In this document: positions 34,105 through 45,708 of the stretch, in pieces
Numbering within the stretch: the first letter of the stretch is position 1
How the letters are laid out: every line of letters begins with the position of its first letter
Assembly: GCA_015039465.1 (NCBI GenBank)
Contig: MU130702.1
Span: forward strand, 186,001 to 250,000
Direction of reading: 5' to 3'
DNA: 64,000 nt
From: Phlegmacium glaucopus
Lineage: Eukaryota > Basidiomycota > Agaricomycetes > Agaricales > Cortinariaceae
Made by a program: the position numbers and the translations under genes
Notes under the pieces: generated by a model
What the model saw: the letters and a program-made list of their open reading frames with translations, nothing else
Databases searched by the model: none
Told to the model about the DNA's origin: nothing

Positions 34105-34648
34105 ATGAGCTCTGCTCAACTTTTGGACGATGAGGGCAATATCTCCGACCAAGTCAGCTTTTTCAATCCAAAGCCTTACAAGATCATGGTTCTAATCAAT
34201 CTAGCAGCTAGAGATCTGTTTAAAACATATATTCTCCAAATACTGCTATCCACCAGTTCAAAAATCCGAATCTTTTGTACTCCTCACCCCATCCCCCGAT
34301 GCGTGTTTAACTTCAGAAGGTCTGGATAGATGGGCATGTGAAACAAATGGCACTCCATTCACAAAAGAAACGAAAGACGAGCTCATCGAATTTCTCGACG
34401 TGACGGATGATGGAAACCTTACGTATGAAACCACCTTCGAGTATAAACCAGGAATGACAATAAATATGGCTGCTTAGGCTCAAAGGGTTTCTTCAGATCT
34501 ATCAGCTACAAACGGAAAATGACGAGGAAGAGACATGGCGGGACTTGGTGCATAGTCTGTTTCTTAACCAAAGATAATCACAATGACTGATAATCACTTT
34601 CAGTCTAAGCATGGATTTGATCGAACGCTAAAACTCGTAGCGAAGTGA
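34105..34648 (+). CDS. small EF-hand-like protein
   Basis: Exons 34105-34152, 34205-34422, 34478-34547, 34604-34648; 126 residues. It reads LKHIFSKYC near 22-30, then GLDRWACETNGTPFTKE and LIEFLDVTDDGNLTLKGFL. The second stretch fits a degenerate EF-hand: Asp-x-Thr-Asp-Asp-Gly-x-Leu-Thr in the loop, with a helix after it (FLQIYQLQTENDEEETW). The closing block resembles the hidden EF-hand ends of Miro-type proteins. I do not recognise a specific orthologue. Intron 1 (GTCAGC...CTAG, 52 bases) was chosen because it alone keeps frame into exon 2. Confidence 0.7.
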
Positions 34649-34804
34649 CTAGCTGGATGGGAATTCCTATGTACCGGCCTTGTAAAATCATTTGACAAGT
34701 CCAATTTGTCTCCAGCAGATCATTAAAAACTGAGGGTGGGCCATCCCATTGAAGTTCGGGAAAGCCCTGTCGAAAAGACTGAAAGGGTCAATGCTGTATG
34801 AAAA

Positions 34805-35678
34805 TCATTTGGGGTGAAGTTTCAGTTTCCATAATTCAACATCTTCCCAATCCGCCCTATTCCAATGCACACCGCTTCGCTCCATTGCCTTGGCTAGCTT
34901 TTTATGCGGGACGCGTTCAACATTAAAATGCCATATGTTTTCAGCATCACATAAGAGGCGGTCGACCAGCGATGAATCACGACGTTCAATACACAAGAGA
35001 ATAGGTGGGAAACGATGTGACGGAGAAGCAGCTGCAGATAACGTACTCAGGGTATGCAGGGTGCGCAACATGGGTTCAAGGAGATCAACTGAATAGATTG
35101 TGTCAGCGGAATAAATGAGGTCGAAAGGGGGACAACAATGTGAGCCTGAAGATTGCGCCGCGGGATCTGATAGAAACGAAGAGTTAGACGCGATGTAAAG
35201 CTCGCAATCCCATCTCCATTGCTCTGGTTGAACAGTCCAATCAAGTTCACGAATGTGAACTGTTCCAGAACGAATTGGGAGAGCGGCAAGGTTGTTCTTG
35301 ATGTTCTTCTGTAGAACGGAAGTAATGACGTGAAAGATGTCTGTGGCGAGTACGTCCCAACCTAGTGAACTCATGGCAAGACTGATGAAAGTTTGTTGGT
35401 CTACGTAGAAGATGCGTGCAACAGACACTGACGTACGCGGTTAAGCCAATACCACTTCCGAGTTCAATTGCTCTAGGAGGGGTTTGATGATTTGATGGTT
35501 TGAATTTGTTATGCATTTGGGCAAGATACATTGCGAGACATTGTCCGCCTAACCAGAGAGCAGTTCCATTAGATACCCCATCTGATAATTGAGATAAACT
35601 GAAGACAGTTGAATTAAAAGAATATGAAAGGACAGGGATATGTTTTGTGAGATGTGCTGCCAGTGGTTGAGAAGACAT
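34805..35678 (-). CDS. METTL21-type (Methyltransf_16) protein methyltransferase
   Basis: Exons 35678-35437 and 35381-34805; 272 residues. Motif I of the SAM-dependent Rossmann fold is AIELGSGIGLTA (about 70-81), with post-I GWDVLATD and the family signature DLIYSADTIY (about 152). A Trp-containing block before motif I (NGTALWLGGQCLA) fits lysine methyltransferases of the METTL21/Rkm5 group, which modify ribosomal or chaperone proteins. The substrate cannot be told from sequence. The donor is GC|GTACGT; the alternative at TAC|GTCAGT breaks the frame. It shares a 103-base divergent promoter with the Rho exchange factor. Confidence 0.82.
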
Positions 35679-35781
35679 CCCAATTTGGTGTTTGTTTGGA
35701 CGTTTGCAACCCGTCGTCCTCGTGCCAGCCTTGCTCCCCAACGTTATCCGGTTCAACGCCCATTAGGGGCCTCTGTTGCTC
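35679..35781. promoter_or_regulatory. 103-base divergent promoter, methyltransferase / RhoGEF
   Basis: The two start codons are 103 bases apart on opposite strands. Open frames run through this gap in several frames, so an upstream start for either gene cannot be ruled out. Confidence 0.45.
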
Positions 35782-38700
35782 ATGAAGGCCTTTTTTCATC
35801 GACTCCACATCGGTGGGGGTGCCAAGGACAGAGATCGTGACATTGCCAAAGAAAAATTCCCTCCTTTACCATCCTGGCCCCCTCAAGATCCTCCTCGTGC
35901 GAGCTCGACCGCAACCCCAACGTCTATATCGAACTTCAAGCCACTGCCCGAACTCGTTCCTACCCAATTCGCTTCACAACTTTCTCCTCGATCATCTCCG
36001 TCTGTTGAACCCTCCCTTCCGCTTCCGCCTGATACGCGATCGACTTCAAACCTTTCTGTTCCTAATTCTCACTCTATACCCCCTGAAATTCCCCAAGATT
36101 CACCAGCCAACGTATCGGATTCTGCTAGCCGAAGCTCGCACAAAAATGCGAACATCGCTACTAATGTAAACACGCCGGCAGAGAAGAAAGTGGCTTTTCT
36201 ATCTCCTCCTCCAACCCCAGCCAACTTTGATCGCGTACTACCCGATGCGCCTGGCAATGCTACCTCACCGTCTACCAATGCCCCACTAAAGACAACCGTA
36301 TCGCGTTTTCAGGCTGTTTACGGCAAGGAACCTCGAGGTTCCGTCTCTACGGCCACGTCGTCAAAGACCGACGTCGCTACGCCAAACAAAACCAGTGTTA
36401 AGGCAACTTCAACACGCACGGGTTCACCCTACCTCCAGAAGTCCTTTGACGCTGCTTCTGCCCCGTCCCTCCGTTCTGGTACCCCATATTCTTCCATGTC
36501 AAATAATTCTAGTGGGAGTCATATATTGGCCGCTCAATCTTGGAGTGAGGTCACCGAAGATGACCTCGTGTCAAATATTGGGTCGCGTGAACGAACACGT
36601 CAGGAAGTTTTGTTCGAGATTATTTCAAGTGAAGAAAGGTGTGCGCCAACATTTTCTTTCTTAACAAACCACCCACTCTACTTAAAAGATACGTGCAAGA
36701 ACTCGTGAAAATGAAAGATACTTTTATCGATCCTTTACTGCATCCTTATTCAATGTCAATGGCCGCCGCTGCTTCAACACCAAACTTGGATTATGATTAT
36801 TATCGCGCTGATTCGCCGTACGAATCATTAGACGACCTTCCACCAATCGCAGCTCGTTTCATGTCGCCGACGCCGACAATTCCCGCAACACCGCGTTCTA
36901 AGGACACACCAAATATAGATAGTGAATCCCTTGAAACAGACGAAGAAGAGGAAGCTACCGACAGGCCAGGTAAATTGTATGATTCCTCTAGAAGACCAGG
37001 CACCAGCCCAACTGTAAAGCATGATAGTCCACGTTCACCTTATCGTATCGCAGCAACGCGTTCAACTGGCCGGTCTGGCGCTATCTCAGTCCCGTTTCCA
37101 AGCCGATCACATCAGTCTCTTCCACCCGCTCCTCGTAATCCTCTGTCTGTGTCTACTCATTCTTTGGGTCGCCAATCGGTTCTTACCGAACGTGAACGTG
37201 AGCGAGATCGGAAGTACAGCCAAGGAGACTCACCGCAGAAAGGACTTCTACGAAATTTCAAGAAAAGCCAAACCACTACGGACGGCATCCTTGGAAATGC
37301 CATTGCTCCACATCAATTACCAGAGGCTTTAAGGGTCTGCTTGGAAGTAATTGATACCGGAGTATTCGACGGCCATAAAAGACTATCTGAAGCTTTGAAA
37401 AAGCGATATGATGACCAATATCCTTTAGTTCGGTCTCTAGCCGATGTGTTTGTTTCAAACGTATTTTGTGATCTTTTGTGGTAATCAATGCACCTACTAA
37501 TTATCTACTCTTCTAGTCTGACATCTTTCACGGCTACGCTACATATGTCCTCCATTTGGAACGTGCTCTGGAGCAGGTTGATGCTGCTCTCTCCAACCAT
37601 TCTACAACCAAGAAGCCGAAAAACCAAGACGCTGGTGAATGGCAAAAAGTTTGCAAGTTTCTGCAGAAATTGGAAGAGAATGCGTCTGACAAGGGCGAAA
37701 CGGGATTGGCGATTACTCTATCAAAACCTTTCCAACGTCTGCTCAAATACCCACTTCTTTTTCAAAACCTTCTGTTCCACACCGACCCCAGCACATTTGA
37801 ATATGAAAGTACTTTGCAGATGGTAGCCGAGGTGGAAAACATTGTCAGAAGCATTGAAGATGAAAAGATTCAAAAAGAAGAGCGTGACAAAACACGGGAT
37901 GTCTTTGCACGCATTGAAGGTCTTGACAAAGTCCGACAGCTTGCTTTACCCAAACCGTCACGAGTACTCCTGGAAGAGCGGTCGTGTGCAGCAGGATTAA
38001 GCTCCCCTCTCGGCATGCCGAAACCCTCTTCACCTCCGCCTGTGGTGAACGCCAAAGGCGTCAGGGGGAAATCATCCTTTAAACGACTCACTGATGTGCT
38101 TACGCCAAGTGGGATTGCGGGGAAGAAGGATTTGTGGTTTGTTGTTTTCAACGATGTGGTTCTTCAATGCCAACGAACTGGAACAACATGTTTACCCCTG
38201 GTGGCTACCACTAATTCCCGGACCACTTCGTTGCCAGAATTGCAGGGCAAAGCGAAGTATGCCACTACTGGTCGTCGTAGCGCAGCGACAAAACCTCGCA
38301 ACCTATATAAATTCATAAAGGTGAGATGACTATTAGATATTATCTAAATTTCACGCTAAACATTAATATAGATTGAGACTTGGGCAATAGGAGATGTTTT
38401 GCAACCAAGGCAAGGCGTCGTTTCGATGGAGGAGTGAGAAATAATTATTTATCTATTTCTGACTTTCACTTACACCCAATTCACTGCAGTGTCGCAAAGT
38501 CTCGTTCACAAGTGCTTTCGAGTCAACCTCGGATCGTGCCCCTTCCGGATGATGACGAGAACAATGACGATGGAGACTCCGACGACTCTGATAAGAAGAG
38601 TAAAATGAGCTTTTCTTATTGGGGCGCGGACAAAGTTACTGTTCAAAAACCCGTTATCAAAGGACGGCCTGGCTCGGGTCCAAGAAGGGGTGTAATTGTT

Positions 38701-39075
38701 GCTTCCTATGGCCGAGAATCGTCCGCGAATGCTAAATTTGGTTCACGACTTGTCTCCGACGGTTCAATACACCCACGATCGTCAAGCCGTCGACAAGGCT
38801 CTACGCCAATACCACGTCGCCAGCTACCTTCGGACGATGGTATTAATTATGCTAGATCTACCATAACGCGACCCGCTTGGGATACCAGCACCCGCACTCC
38901 TTTACCTGCTCCTAATAAAAGGTCACGTAACACTTCGCAAGCAAGCACTGCCACAAAAACCCCTGTACCTGCCATGAAAAGTCCAGTATCTTCTCCTGCC
39001 CCTTCTGAAGATTCTGGAGTCGGCTTGTACCGCCAAATGCTCGCTAATGATCCTTCCTTCAATGACAGCGCGTAA
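35782..39075 (+). CDS. Rho guanine nucleotide exchange factor (DH-PH)
   Basis: Exons 35782-36638, 36689-37460, 37517-38320, 38372-38433, 38490-39075; 1026 residues. A disordered Ser/Pro/Thr N-terminus (1-260) leads to the DH domain, which opens RQEVLFEIISSEERYVQELV (about 270-289). The domain resumes after about 190 low-complexity residues at LPEALRVCLEVIDTGVF, and continues through KPFQRLLKYPLLFQNLL, the DH signature helix. A PH-like segment follows (DLWFVVFNDVVLQCQRT; NLYKFIKIETWAIGD). It would activate a Rho/Cdc42 GTPase for polarity or cell-wall control. The tail (870-1026) is Ser/Pro/Arg-rich. No RhoGAP or BAR domain is present. Confidence 0.88.
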
Positions 39076-39375
39076 AGTATCTTTAACTGCCAAAAGGCTT
39101 CTCTGCTCTAACTTTTCCACCATATATCCCTCTACACTATTACCCATTATTATTCACCAACTGCACTTTCATAGTCCCTCCTTCACATCCTCCAATTTTT
39201 TCTTTCATTATGTCCAACTTGCCCGTATTATTCATTGTCAGCAAAATCCTCCATTTGATTAGGAGGTTGTTCGGTACTTCTGGCAAACACACGATCTTTA
39301 TTTTAATGCATTCCTTCTACATTTGAACTACTTAGATACTGTATCACCATCACACTCCTTTTTTGTCTCCAGGAA
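39076..39375. other. convergent 3' region, RhoGEF / ASN1
   Basis: 300 bases between convergent stop codons, pyrimidine-rich on the plus strand (TCCTCCAATTTTTTCTTTC). No coding exon. Both polyadenylation sites are expected here. Confidence 0.5.
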
Positions 39376-41719
39376 TTAATCTGTTTCGTATGCTGCATTA
39401 TGTATGCTAACGCTGCGGCCACTGGGGTCGGCTGCACAACCCCAATCACCTCGAGGTATCCATCTGAATGTTGTGAGTATGATTGAAGGTAAATAGTAGG
39501 TGTTTCTTACCGAACAGCTGTCCTTGCAGCAGTCTCTGAAGGATACTGGCCTGAGAAAATTAAGATTATTGAACATGAGCCAAACATAGGGTCATTCTTC
39601 CGTACCGTCGAAAATATCACGAATCCAGTATGCCTCTTTTGTGTCAGGTATATCGAATGACCACTTTTCTGCCCGTTTGGAAAATGCTTCATCGGAAACA
39701 ACTTGACCAGCGTGCTTCTTCATTCTGTATAGTTCAAATGTCAATTAAATTTCATGTACAATAATGCACAACTCGCCCGTCGATCCAGGAATAGCCAACG
39801 CCGTCAGAGAACTGCTCTTTTTGGCGCCATAGAATCGATCGAGGCAAGTAAGGCTTCCAAGCAGGTAAAAACATCAATGACAAGCCATGCAGAGAAAAAA
39901 TAGAGAAATATACCTTTCCGTCGGGAGCACAGTCAAAGGCTTTTCTCAAAATGTACTAGGGAGACGACCCTAAATAAAAAATAGCTTTAATTCTTTGAGA
40001 AGTCACATTACCTTTTCCATTTTAGGGCAACCATCTTCGTCGGTCTCTTGTTCTGTACGTTTAGTGAAGGCTTTTTCACTTGGGTCAATATTCATAGCAA
40101 CTTCAAGGAATTTTTTATCCAGGAATGGCACTCGTGCCTCCAACCCCCAGGCCATCGTAGATCTGAAAATTTCTGCCTCAAAATGAGTATGAAACATAAA
40201 TAAATGAAACGTACTTGTTTGCACGAAGACAGTCCGAGGTATGAAGGTTTTTTACGCGACGAACGCACTCTTGGTGAAATGATGCACGATCTGGAGCAGC
40301 ATGGAAGTAGAGATAACCTGGAGGAAAGTGAATATGATTAGAATATGTGTATGTGGACGGCCCGCATAATATGACAAGAAACATACCCCCGAAGATTTCG
40401 TCACTGCCTTCCCCACTGAGCACCATCTTTACACCCATGGCCTTTATTTTGCGGCTGAGGAGGTACATGGGCGTACTCGCTCGCACCGTGGTGACATCGT
40501 AAGTTTCAAGGTGATGAATGACTTCTGGAATTGCATCCAGACCTTCCTGTACCGTGAAAACATATTCATGATGAACAGTTCCTAGGTAATGCGCGGCTTT
40601 TCTCGCGGCTAGAAGATCTGGAGAATTTTCTAGCCCAATAGAAAATGAATGTAATTGTGGCCAGGAGGCCAATGTTGCTGGTTGCAAAAAATGTTATTGG
40701 GTAGGAAAAAATGCTTCACAAGATAATAACCTCACCTATCTCATTCATGACGTCTGACTTTGGGGTAGATGGTCCACTTGTAGCCTCTTGCAGCTTTTTC
40801 TTGCGTAATTCATATTGCGCCTGAGAGACTTTTTCCGTCTCTCTTGAAGCTATGGCTGCAATCAAACTGCTATCCAGCCCTCCACTAAGAAGTACACCAT
40901 AGGGAACCTCCGACATCAGTCGTTTGCGAACCGCATCCTCCAAAATTTGACGGATTAGGTTCAGATTAGCGGGGGAGGTAGGTATTATGTCAGGACCGTC
41001 TGAGTCACCCTTCCACCAAGTGGGGTTAAAATAGCGTGTCGTCGAATTGTCTCTGCTATCATAGACATGGCCCGGGGGGAAAGCAATAATTTTGTCGCAA
41101 TCATCCACTAAAGCCTTGAGCTCGGATGAAAAGTAAACTGCTCCTAGTTTTTTGGAGTTCCAGCCTTGATATAAGGTTGTTACTCCAATGGGGTCGCGTG
41201 CGGCAATAATGCGGGGTGGTGAAATGGATTCATCGAGAAGGACAAAGGAAAACATTCCATCTAGGAGATTACACATTTCTTTATCATGTTTCCGATACTA
41301 CATCGATGAAGTGAGAAAAGGCGAATGACATATTTGATAAAATTTTTTACCAATGGTATAACAACCTCGCAGTCTGAATGGGTCTTGAATTTTACACCGG
41401 GGCCAATGCTGGCGCGGAGAGGAATGTGATTATAGATTTCACCATTGACGGCGAGTACGATTTTGCCATCCTCGCTAACCAAGGGTTGTGCACCAGTATC
41501 TGTAGAAATAATATGAACTACCTGTAACCGTACTTATTTTAAGGCTAACTGACCAACGCCAACGATTGCCAGTCTTTCGTGGACAAGTATAGAATTCTGA
41601 CCTACATAGCAGCCCGACCAATCGGGACCACGATGCCGTTGTCTTTTTGATAATGCAATAAAATGAGCTCTATCATTGGATGGTTTGTCGAGACCATGAA
41701 CTGCTAGGATTCCACACAT
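39376..41719 (-). CDS. ASN1: asparagine synthetase (glutamine-hydrolysing)
   Basis: Eleven exons: 41719-41554, 41499-41351, 41297-40736, 40677-40387, 40317-40215, 40162-40012, 39955-39914, 39853-39777, 39724-39606, 39550-39511, 39463-39376; 595 residues. The protein starts MCGILAVHG, giving the N-terminal nucleophile Cys2 of a class II glutaminase. The synthetase half has the PP-loop [13 protein letters not shown] and the closing motifs [11 protein letters not shown] and [18 protein letters not shown]. It makes asparagine from aspartate, glutamine and ATP in the cytosol. Intron 8 has a GC donor (GACGG|GCGAGT). In-frame sequence upstream of Met1 is excluded because Cys2 must be N-terminal after processing. 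Confidence 0.95.
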
Positions 41720-41947
41720 GGTGGACAACGGAAGGAAAAGATTTTTTTTTGAAAACTGGACATGACTCGGCCGATAAGGATGTCTTGATCGGGAAATGGT
41801 GACTACTCCCCCATATACACGTTGATAAGGTACTGGTTCGTTAAATAAGTAAGTCCACTGTTCAAATCGTCTAGGAAAAAACGTGCAACCCCTATTCAAG
41901 AAAATAGCCAGACATTCTCACGATACACAGGTTCATTCACTCTGAGT
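41720..41947. promoter_or_regulatory. divergent promoter, ASN1 / SSO1
   Basis: 228 bases between divergent start codons. ATGACTCGG at 41762-41770 carries the bZIP core TGACTC of Gcn4/Cpc1-type general amino-acid control sites, with one mismatch to the full palindrome. A Gcn4-like site before an asparagine synthetase gene is expected from yeast, but this one is close to the start codon and untested. Confidence 0.4.
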
Positions 41948-43261
41948 ATGTACAGAGAACGATTGGCTGCATCTAGGGTCAGATTCTTCTTGTTCAATAT
42001 ATATCGCGCTTTTTTGAACTCCGTTTCTCGTTCCTAGGCACAACGTAACCAGCCCATTGAACTTTCCACTGTTAACAGTTCAACACCAACTAGTTCAACC
42101 ACTGCAAATGGCGGACTTTCAGACTTGCCCGAATTCTTAGCAGAAGTTGGTGTTCATCCGTGCAATTGCTCCATCAATTAAACAGGTTCACTCTACAGGA
42201 CGCCTCTATCCAACAAGGGATTCAACAACTCAGGGCAAATGTTACTCAAATCTCTGCTCTGCGCAGTCAATCTCTGCATGCAATTGGTGAAGCAAGCAAT
42301 GAGAACATAGATTCTTTAACCGAACAGACGCGAACCTTGACACAAGATCTGAAGGCACGTATCAAACGTTTGGAAAGCGCCCCACTACAGCAGGATATCC
42401 AATTGCGCAAGAACCGAGTAATCTCCCTCTTCCTCAAATTTATAAACTCCTTTCGACACCTTTTGTTTAGATTTCTCTGTTAAGGTCAAAATTTCTTGAA
42501 GCCGTACAAGATTATCAACGAGAAGAACAAGAAAGCCGGGCCAAATCTAGGCAGAGAGTCGAAAGGCAGTTGAAAATTGGCAAGATTTTAATCAACCTTT
42601 GTCCCTTGCTTTGGTCGAGCTGTTATTATAGTTAATCCGGAGGCGACGCAAGAAGACGTTGCTGCTGCCATGGAAGGAGGAGGTCAGCAAGTATTTGCAC
42701 AAGCGGTAAGCAGACGCCATGCATCATTAATCCAATCCTTACTCCTATTAGTTGACTACTACAACACAATATCGCGAGTCTCGGGCTGCTTATAGAGAAG
42801 TACAGGAGAGACAACAAGAGTTACAGAAGGTGGAACAAACACTAGCTGAATTGGCTCAACTGTTCGTCGATGTACGTTCTTTTAATGAGATTCGTTAACC
42901 CCGGTGTTGAATCCAGCATTCTAAACAGATGGGCACGCTTGTAGAGCAGCAAGACGCAGTGATAAGCTCTGTGGAAACTACTGCCAAGGATGTCCATGGG
43001 GACACCGAAAGAGCGTAAGTTACACCCTCAACACTTCGATGTTGGTCTAAACATGTTTACCTTTCTAGTTTGGACAATACCAATGTTGCAGTAGACCATG
43101 GTGACTATTTTGGCTTCCTTTATTGCATTTTGAGTACTGACGATGCCTCCTAAGCGCGTTCATACCGGAGGGGCCGCTGGATTTGCTTCTTCATTTTTCT
43201 CTTTGTCGTATGTGTACTCGCCCTTGTGCTTGGAATCCTGTGTGGGACAAAAAAGTGTTGA
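41948..43261 (+). CDS. SSO1: plasma-membrane Qa-SNARE (syntaxin, Sso1/2 type)
   Basis: Nine exons: 41948-41977, 42038-42145, 42199-42417, 42471-42579, 42632-42705, 42752-42871, 42929-43014, 43069-43100, 43155-43261; 294 residues. It opens MYRERLAASRAQRNQ, as in fungal Sso proteins. The three-helix Habc region covers about 45-160. The SNARE helix includes LAQLFVDMGTLVEQQDAVI with the central Gln layer. A basic stretch (SYRRGRWI) precedes the C-terminal membrane anchor. It pairs with Sec9 and Snc proteins to fuse secretory vesicles at the plasma membrane. Intron 4 uses a GC donor (ATTG|GCAAGA). Exon 2 could end at GAA or, less likely, two codons later. Confidence 0.9.
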
Positions 43262-43448
43262 TTTACACTTCGTGCCATACCTCGGCAAGCGGAGTTTCTG
43301 ACCTCATGAGACATTTATTTCAGAAAATATATATATATAATAATATACAAAACTAGCGGTCGACTTCGTCGACAAAATACCTTGCTGAATAATCGACAAA
43401 TTTTTTTTTCTTGTACAAAAACAAACAAACCTCTAATAGGGCTCCAAT

Positions 43449-43470
43449 TTGCAATAGAGCTCTATCGCAA
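43449..43470. repeat. 22-base near-perfect palindrome
   Basis: TTGCAATAGAGCTCTATCGCAA pairs with its own reverse complement at all but one position pair. It could form a cruciform or bind a dimeric protein. Confidence 0.7.
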
Positions 43471-43523
43471 GTTTGAGCTCATTAGATGGATTTGCCTTTG
43501 TTTACATTTTGATGAAAAGATAT

Positions 43524-43587
43524 GATAAGATAATCCGCGATGAGCGAGCCCGAGGAACGAGGGCTAGCTCATTATCGGATAAGATAA
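43524..43587. repeat. hairpin flanked by GATAAGATAA direct repeats
   Basis: The stem pairs GATGAGC-AGCCC (43539-43551) with GGGCT-GCTCAT-ATC (43561-43576) around a 9-base loop. The 10-base word GATAAGATAA lies just outside on both sides (43524-43533 and 43578-43587). Paired GATA words are bound by fungal AreA/NIT2-type zinc-finger factors. Confidence 0.65.
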
Positions 43588-44161
43588 CGCCCAGCGTCAG
43601 AATCAGGTCCATAGCTTCTTCCCTTGTAAATTACATATACAAATATGAATAGAATTGCATCGCAATTGGGGAGCACTTCTCCCCATCGCATTGGACCTGG
43701 TTCTGACGCGGAAAAAAGTGTTTATACGTCCTCATTAAAAAAAAAAAAAAATTTCGACCCACCCTCCATCCCCTTCAGCGCCTGGTACAGCTGGTTGATT
43801 TCGGCACTTGTTCGCCACAATCGAGATCACCAGGCGCTCAGGTCTTGCTCGGACTCCTCTTCAGAATGAAGTTCAGATCATTTCTGAAATTTTTGGATCA
43901 AATGATTGGGCCGCTATTTCTGGCCAATCTAATCTCTCCCGAAAGACCACGCCCAGCTCAGACTGTGGCAAAATCTTTCGGCGCGAATGGGACCACGTGC
44001 AGGTCAATCCCTTTCGCCTTCTGAGATCCAAAATTCGAGGAGCCCGGGCAAGCCCTAGGCACAAACAAGAAATTCGTACTATCTACGGATATCTTGCTCA
44101 TCATTTCTCATTGTGACAAAACATCCCTTCCATATGTCCAAGACGCGACAGTTATCTTATC
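43578..44161. repeat. possible MITE-like segment with 11-base inverted ends
   Basis: GATAAGATAAC at 43578-43588 is matched by its reverse complement GTTATCTTATC at 44151-44161. Inside lies a 17-base inverted repeat, GCGTCAGAATCAGGTCC (43594-43610) against 43693-43709, with one mismatch. I found no target-site duplication and no coding capacity, so a mobile origin is only suggested. Confidence 0.3.
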
Positions 44162-44604
44162 AGACGAGTGCGCGAGCCTTAGTCTCTCGTAGACAGCTTC
44201 GATATATGTGATGTGACATGAGTTATGGATCACGATATATGAATGGGAGTTACAGCAAGGTAATAATAAAAAGGTCTTGTTTGCCCTCTTCCCATTGTGT
44301 GAATCTTGCTACTAAGTTTATATTTGCACTCATATACTTTACATACTCGCACTCGTGCACACTCGTGCTCGCATATTCACATCGTTTATCATATAACTCA
44401 AGTAGGGCTGGCTGTGAGCTTAGGGGTTTCACGCGTGTTTTGGTTGCTTACATACTCTTTATATATTACGTCATCATATTTATGAAATGTTTGATGTTGA
44501 TGGAAGTCGCATAGCGCGCTCGTTGAGCAGGAACTACTAGAACAAAGTCATTTGTTTAACACGCAACAATTCCTTCTTGCTCATCCTCCAAGACTTAAAC
44601 TGTC

Positions 44605-45613
44605 ATGACAAAAGCGCGTCGGCGACGGGCATCCATTGATATTGTTGATGCCAAACAAGCGGTGGATCTCGCCACAGCACAGACATACTCTGAAAATGTC
44701 TTCCTCTTTGTTCCCAATATCATTGGCAAGTTATTTTTTTTGAAGAGATTTTGACGTATCACGCTCATGCATCCGTCCGCCTCTTCAGGCTATACTCGTG
44801 TGGTCATGGCAGGGCTGTCATTGCATTACATGAGTTACCACCCAATATACTGTACATTATTGTATAGCGTCTCTTGTCTCCTAGACGCAGTCGACGGGCA
44901 AGCGGCGCGAGCACTGGGGCAAACATCGAAGTTCGGCGCGGTATTAGATATGGTGACCGATCGGTGAGCAAATTTCTTTCGATTTATGGCCCGTTTTAAT
45001 GATTCCATCGTAATTGCAGATGCACTACCTCCTGTCTATTGTGCTATCTCTCCTCCGCATATCCCACTTACGCCATTCTATTCCAATTCCTCATCGCTTT
45101 GGATTTCAGCAGCCATTATATGCATATGTACAGGTTCGTGTCCATAGACATTATCGCTGGAAATATTGTTGACAAACTCATTGCAGTTCTCTGGTTACTG
45201 GTTCCACAAGTCATAAATTGGTGACAAGCGAAGTTAGTCGCATACTTTGGATGTACTACAATGACTCGGTGAGTAGTGCTGATATCTCGCAGAAGGGTCG
45301 AGCAAGAAATAACCATTGTCTTCTCAAGCGAACCCTGTTCTTCGTATGTGCTGGAAATGAATTGTTCTTTGTGTCACTCTATCTTATCAAGTGGACAACA
45401 ACGCCAATTGGACTGGCCGGATTGGATTTAACCTATCCTCAACTTATGGCGCTTCTGACCTTCCCGATTTTCGCGATTAAAAATATCATCAATGTTGTTC
45501 AATTATGGAAAGCTTCCAAAATATTGGTAGGTGTTGACCTCGCAGAAAGGGCGGCTGCCAGGGCAGTAAAGCAGCTTGAACTTGAGGAGAAACAAGGAAG
45601 TAGAAAGACCTAG
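44605..45613 (+). CDS. PIS1: phosphatidylinositol synthase (CDP-alcohol phosphatidyltransferase)
   Basis: Exons 44605-44725, 44789-44963, 45020-45133, 45187-45268, 45329-45613; 258 residues. The CDP-alcohol motif is complete in exon 2: DAVDGQAARALGQTSKFGAVLDMVTDR is the D-G-x2-A-R-x8-G-x3-D-x3-D pattern. Five or six hydrophobic segments span the ER membrane, and the C-terminus is charged (AERAAARAVKQLELEEK). It joins CDP-diacylglycerol and inositol to make phosphatidylinositol. Intron 1 has a GC donor (ATTG|GCAAGT). It differs from the related serine enzyme at 50892 in its inositol-type middle region (HMYSSLVTGSTSHK). Confidence 0.92.
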
Positions 45614-45708
45614 TACGATACTTAAACCACTAACTACTTACGAAAAAGTTTATTACATAATTTTTTTACTCATCACGCCAAGTTGAGCTCGCTCGTTCCT
45701 CAGAGCTA

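Larger units (their letters stand above)
43262..44604. other. 1.3 kb non-coding stretch with inverted repeats
   Basis: No exon chain could be supported. It holds a near-perfect 22-base palindrome (43449-43470), a hairpin (43539-43576), a 17-base inverted repeat (43594-43610 with 43693-43709), an A-tract near 43737-43751, and three GATAAGATAA pairs, two direct and one inverted. These are described separately. The last 400 bases are probably the PIS1 promoter. Confidence 0.55.

Noticed and set aside
41720..41899. In-frame N-terminal extension of ASN1
   Set aside because: The glutaminase nucleophile Cys2 must follow the initiator Met directly, so translation has to start at 41719.
43808..44116. 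102-codon plus-strand frame in the non-coding stretch
   Set aside because: No recognised domain, no supported start or introns, and it crosses the inverted-repeat element.
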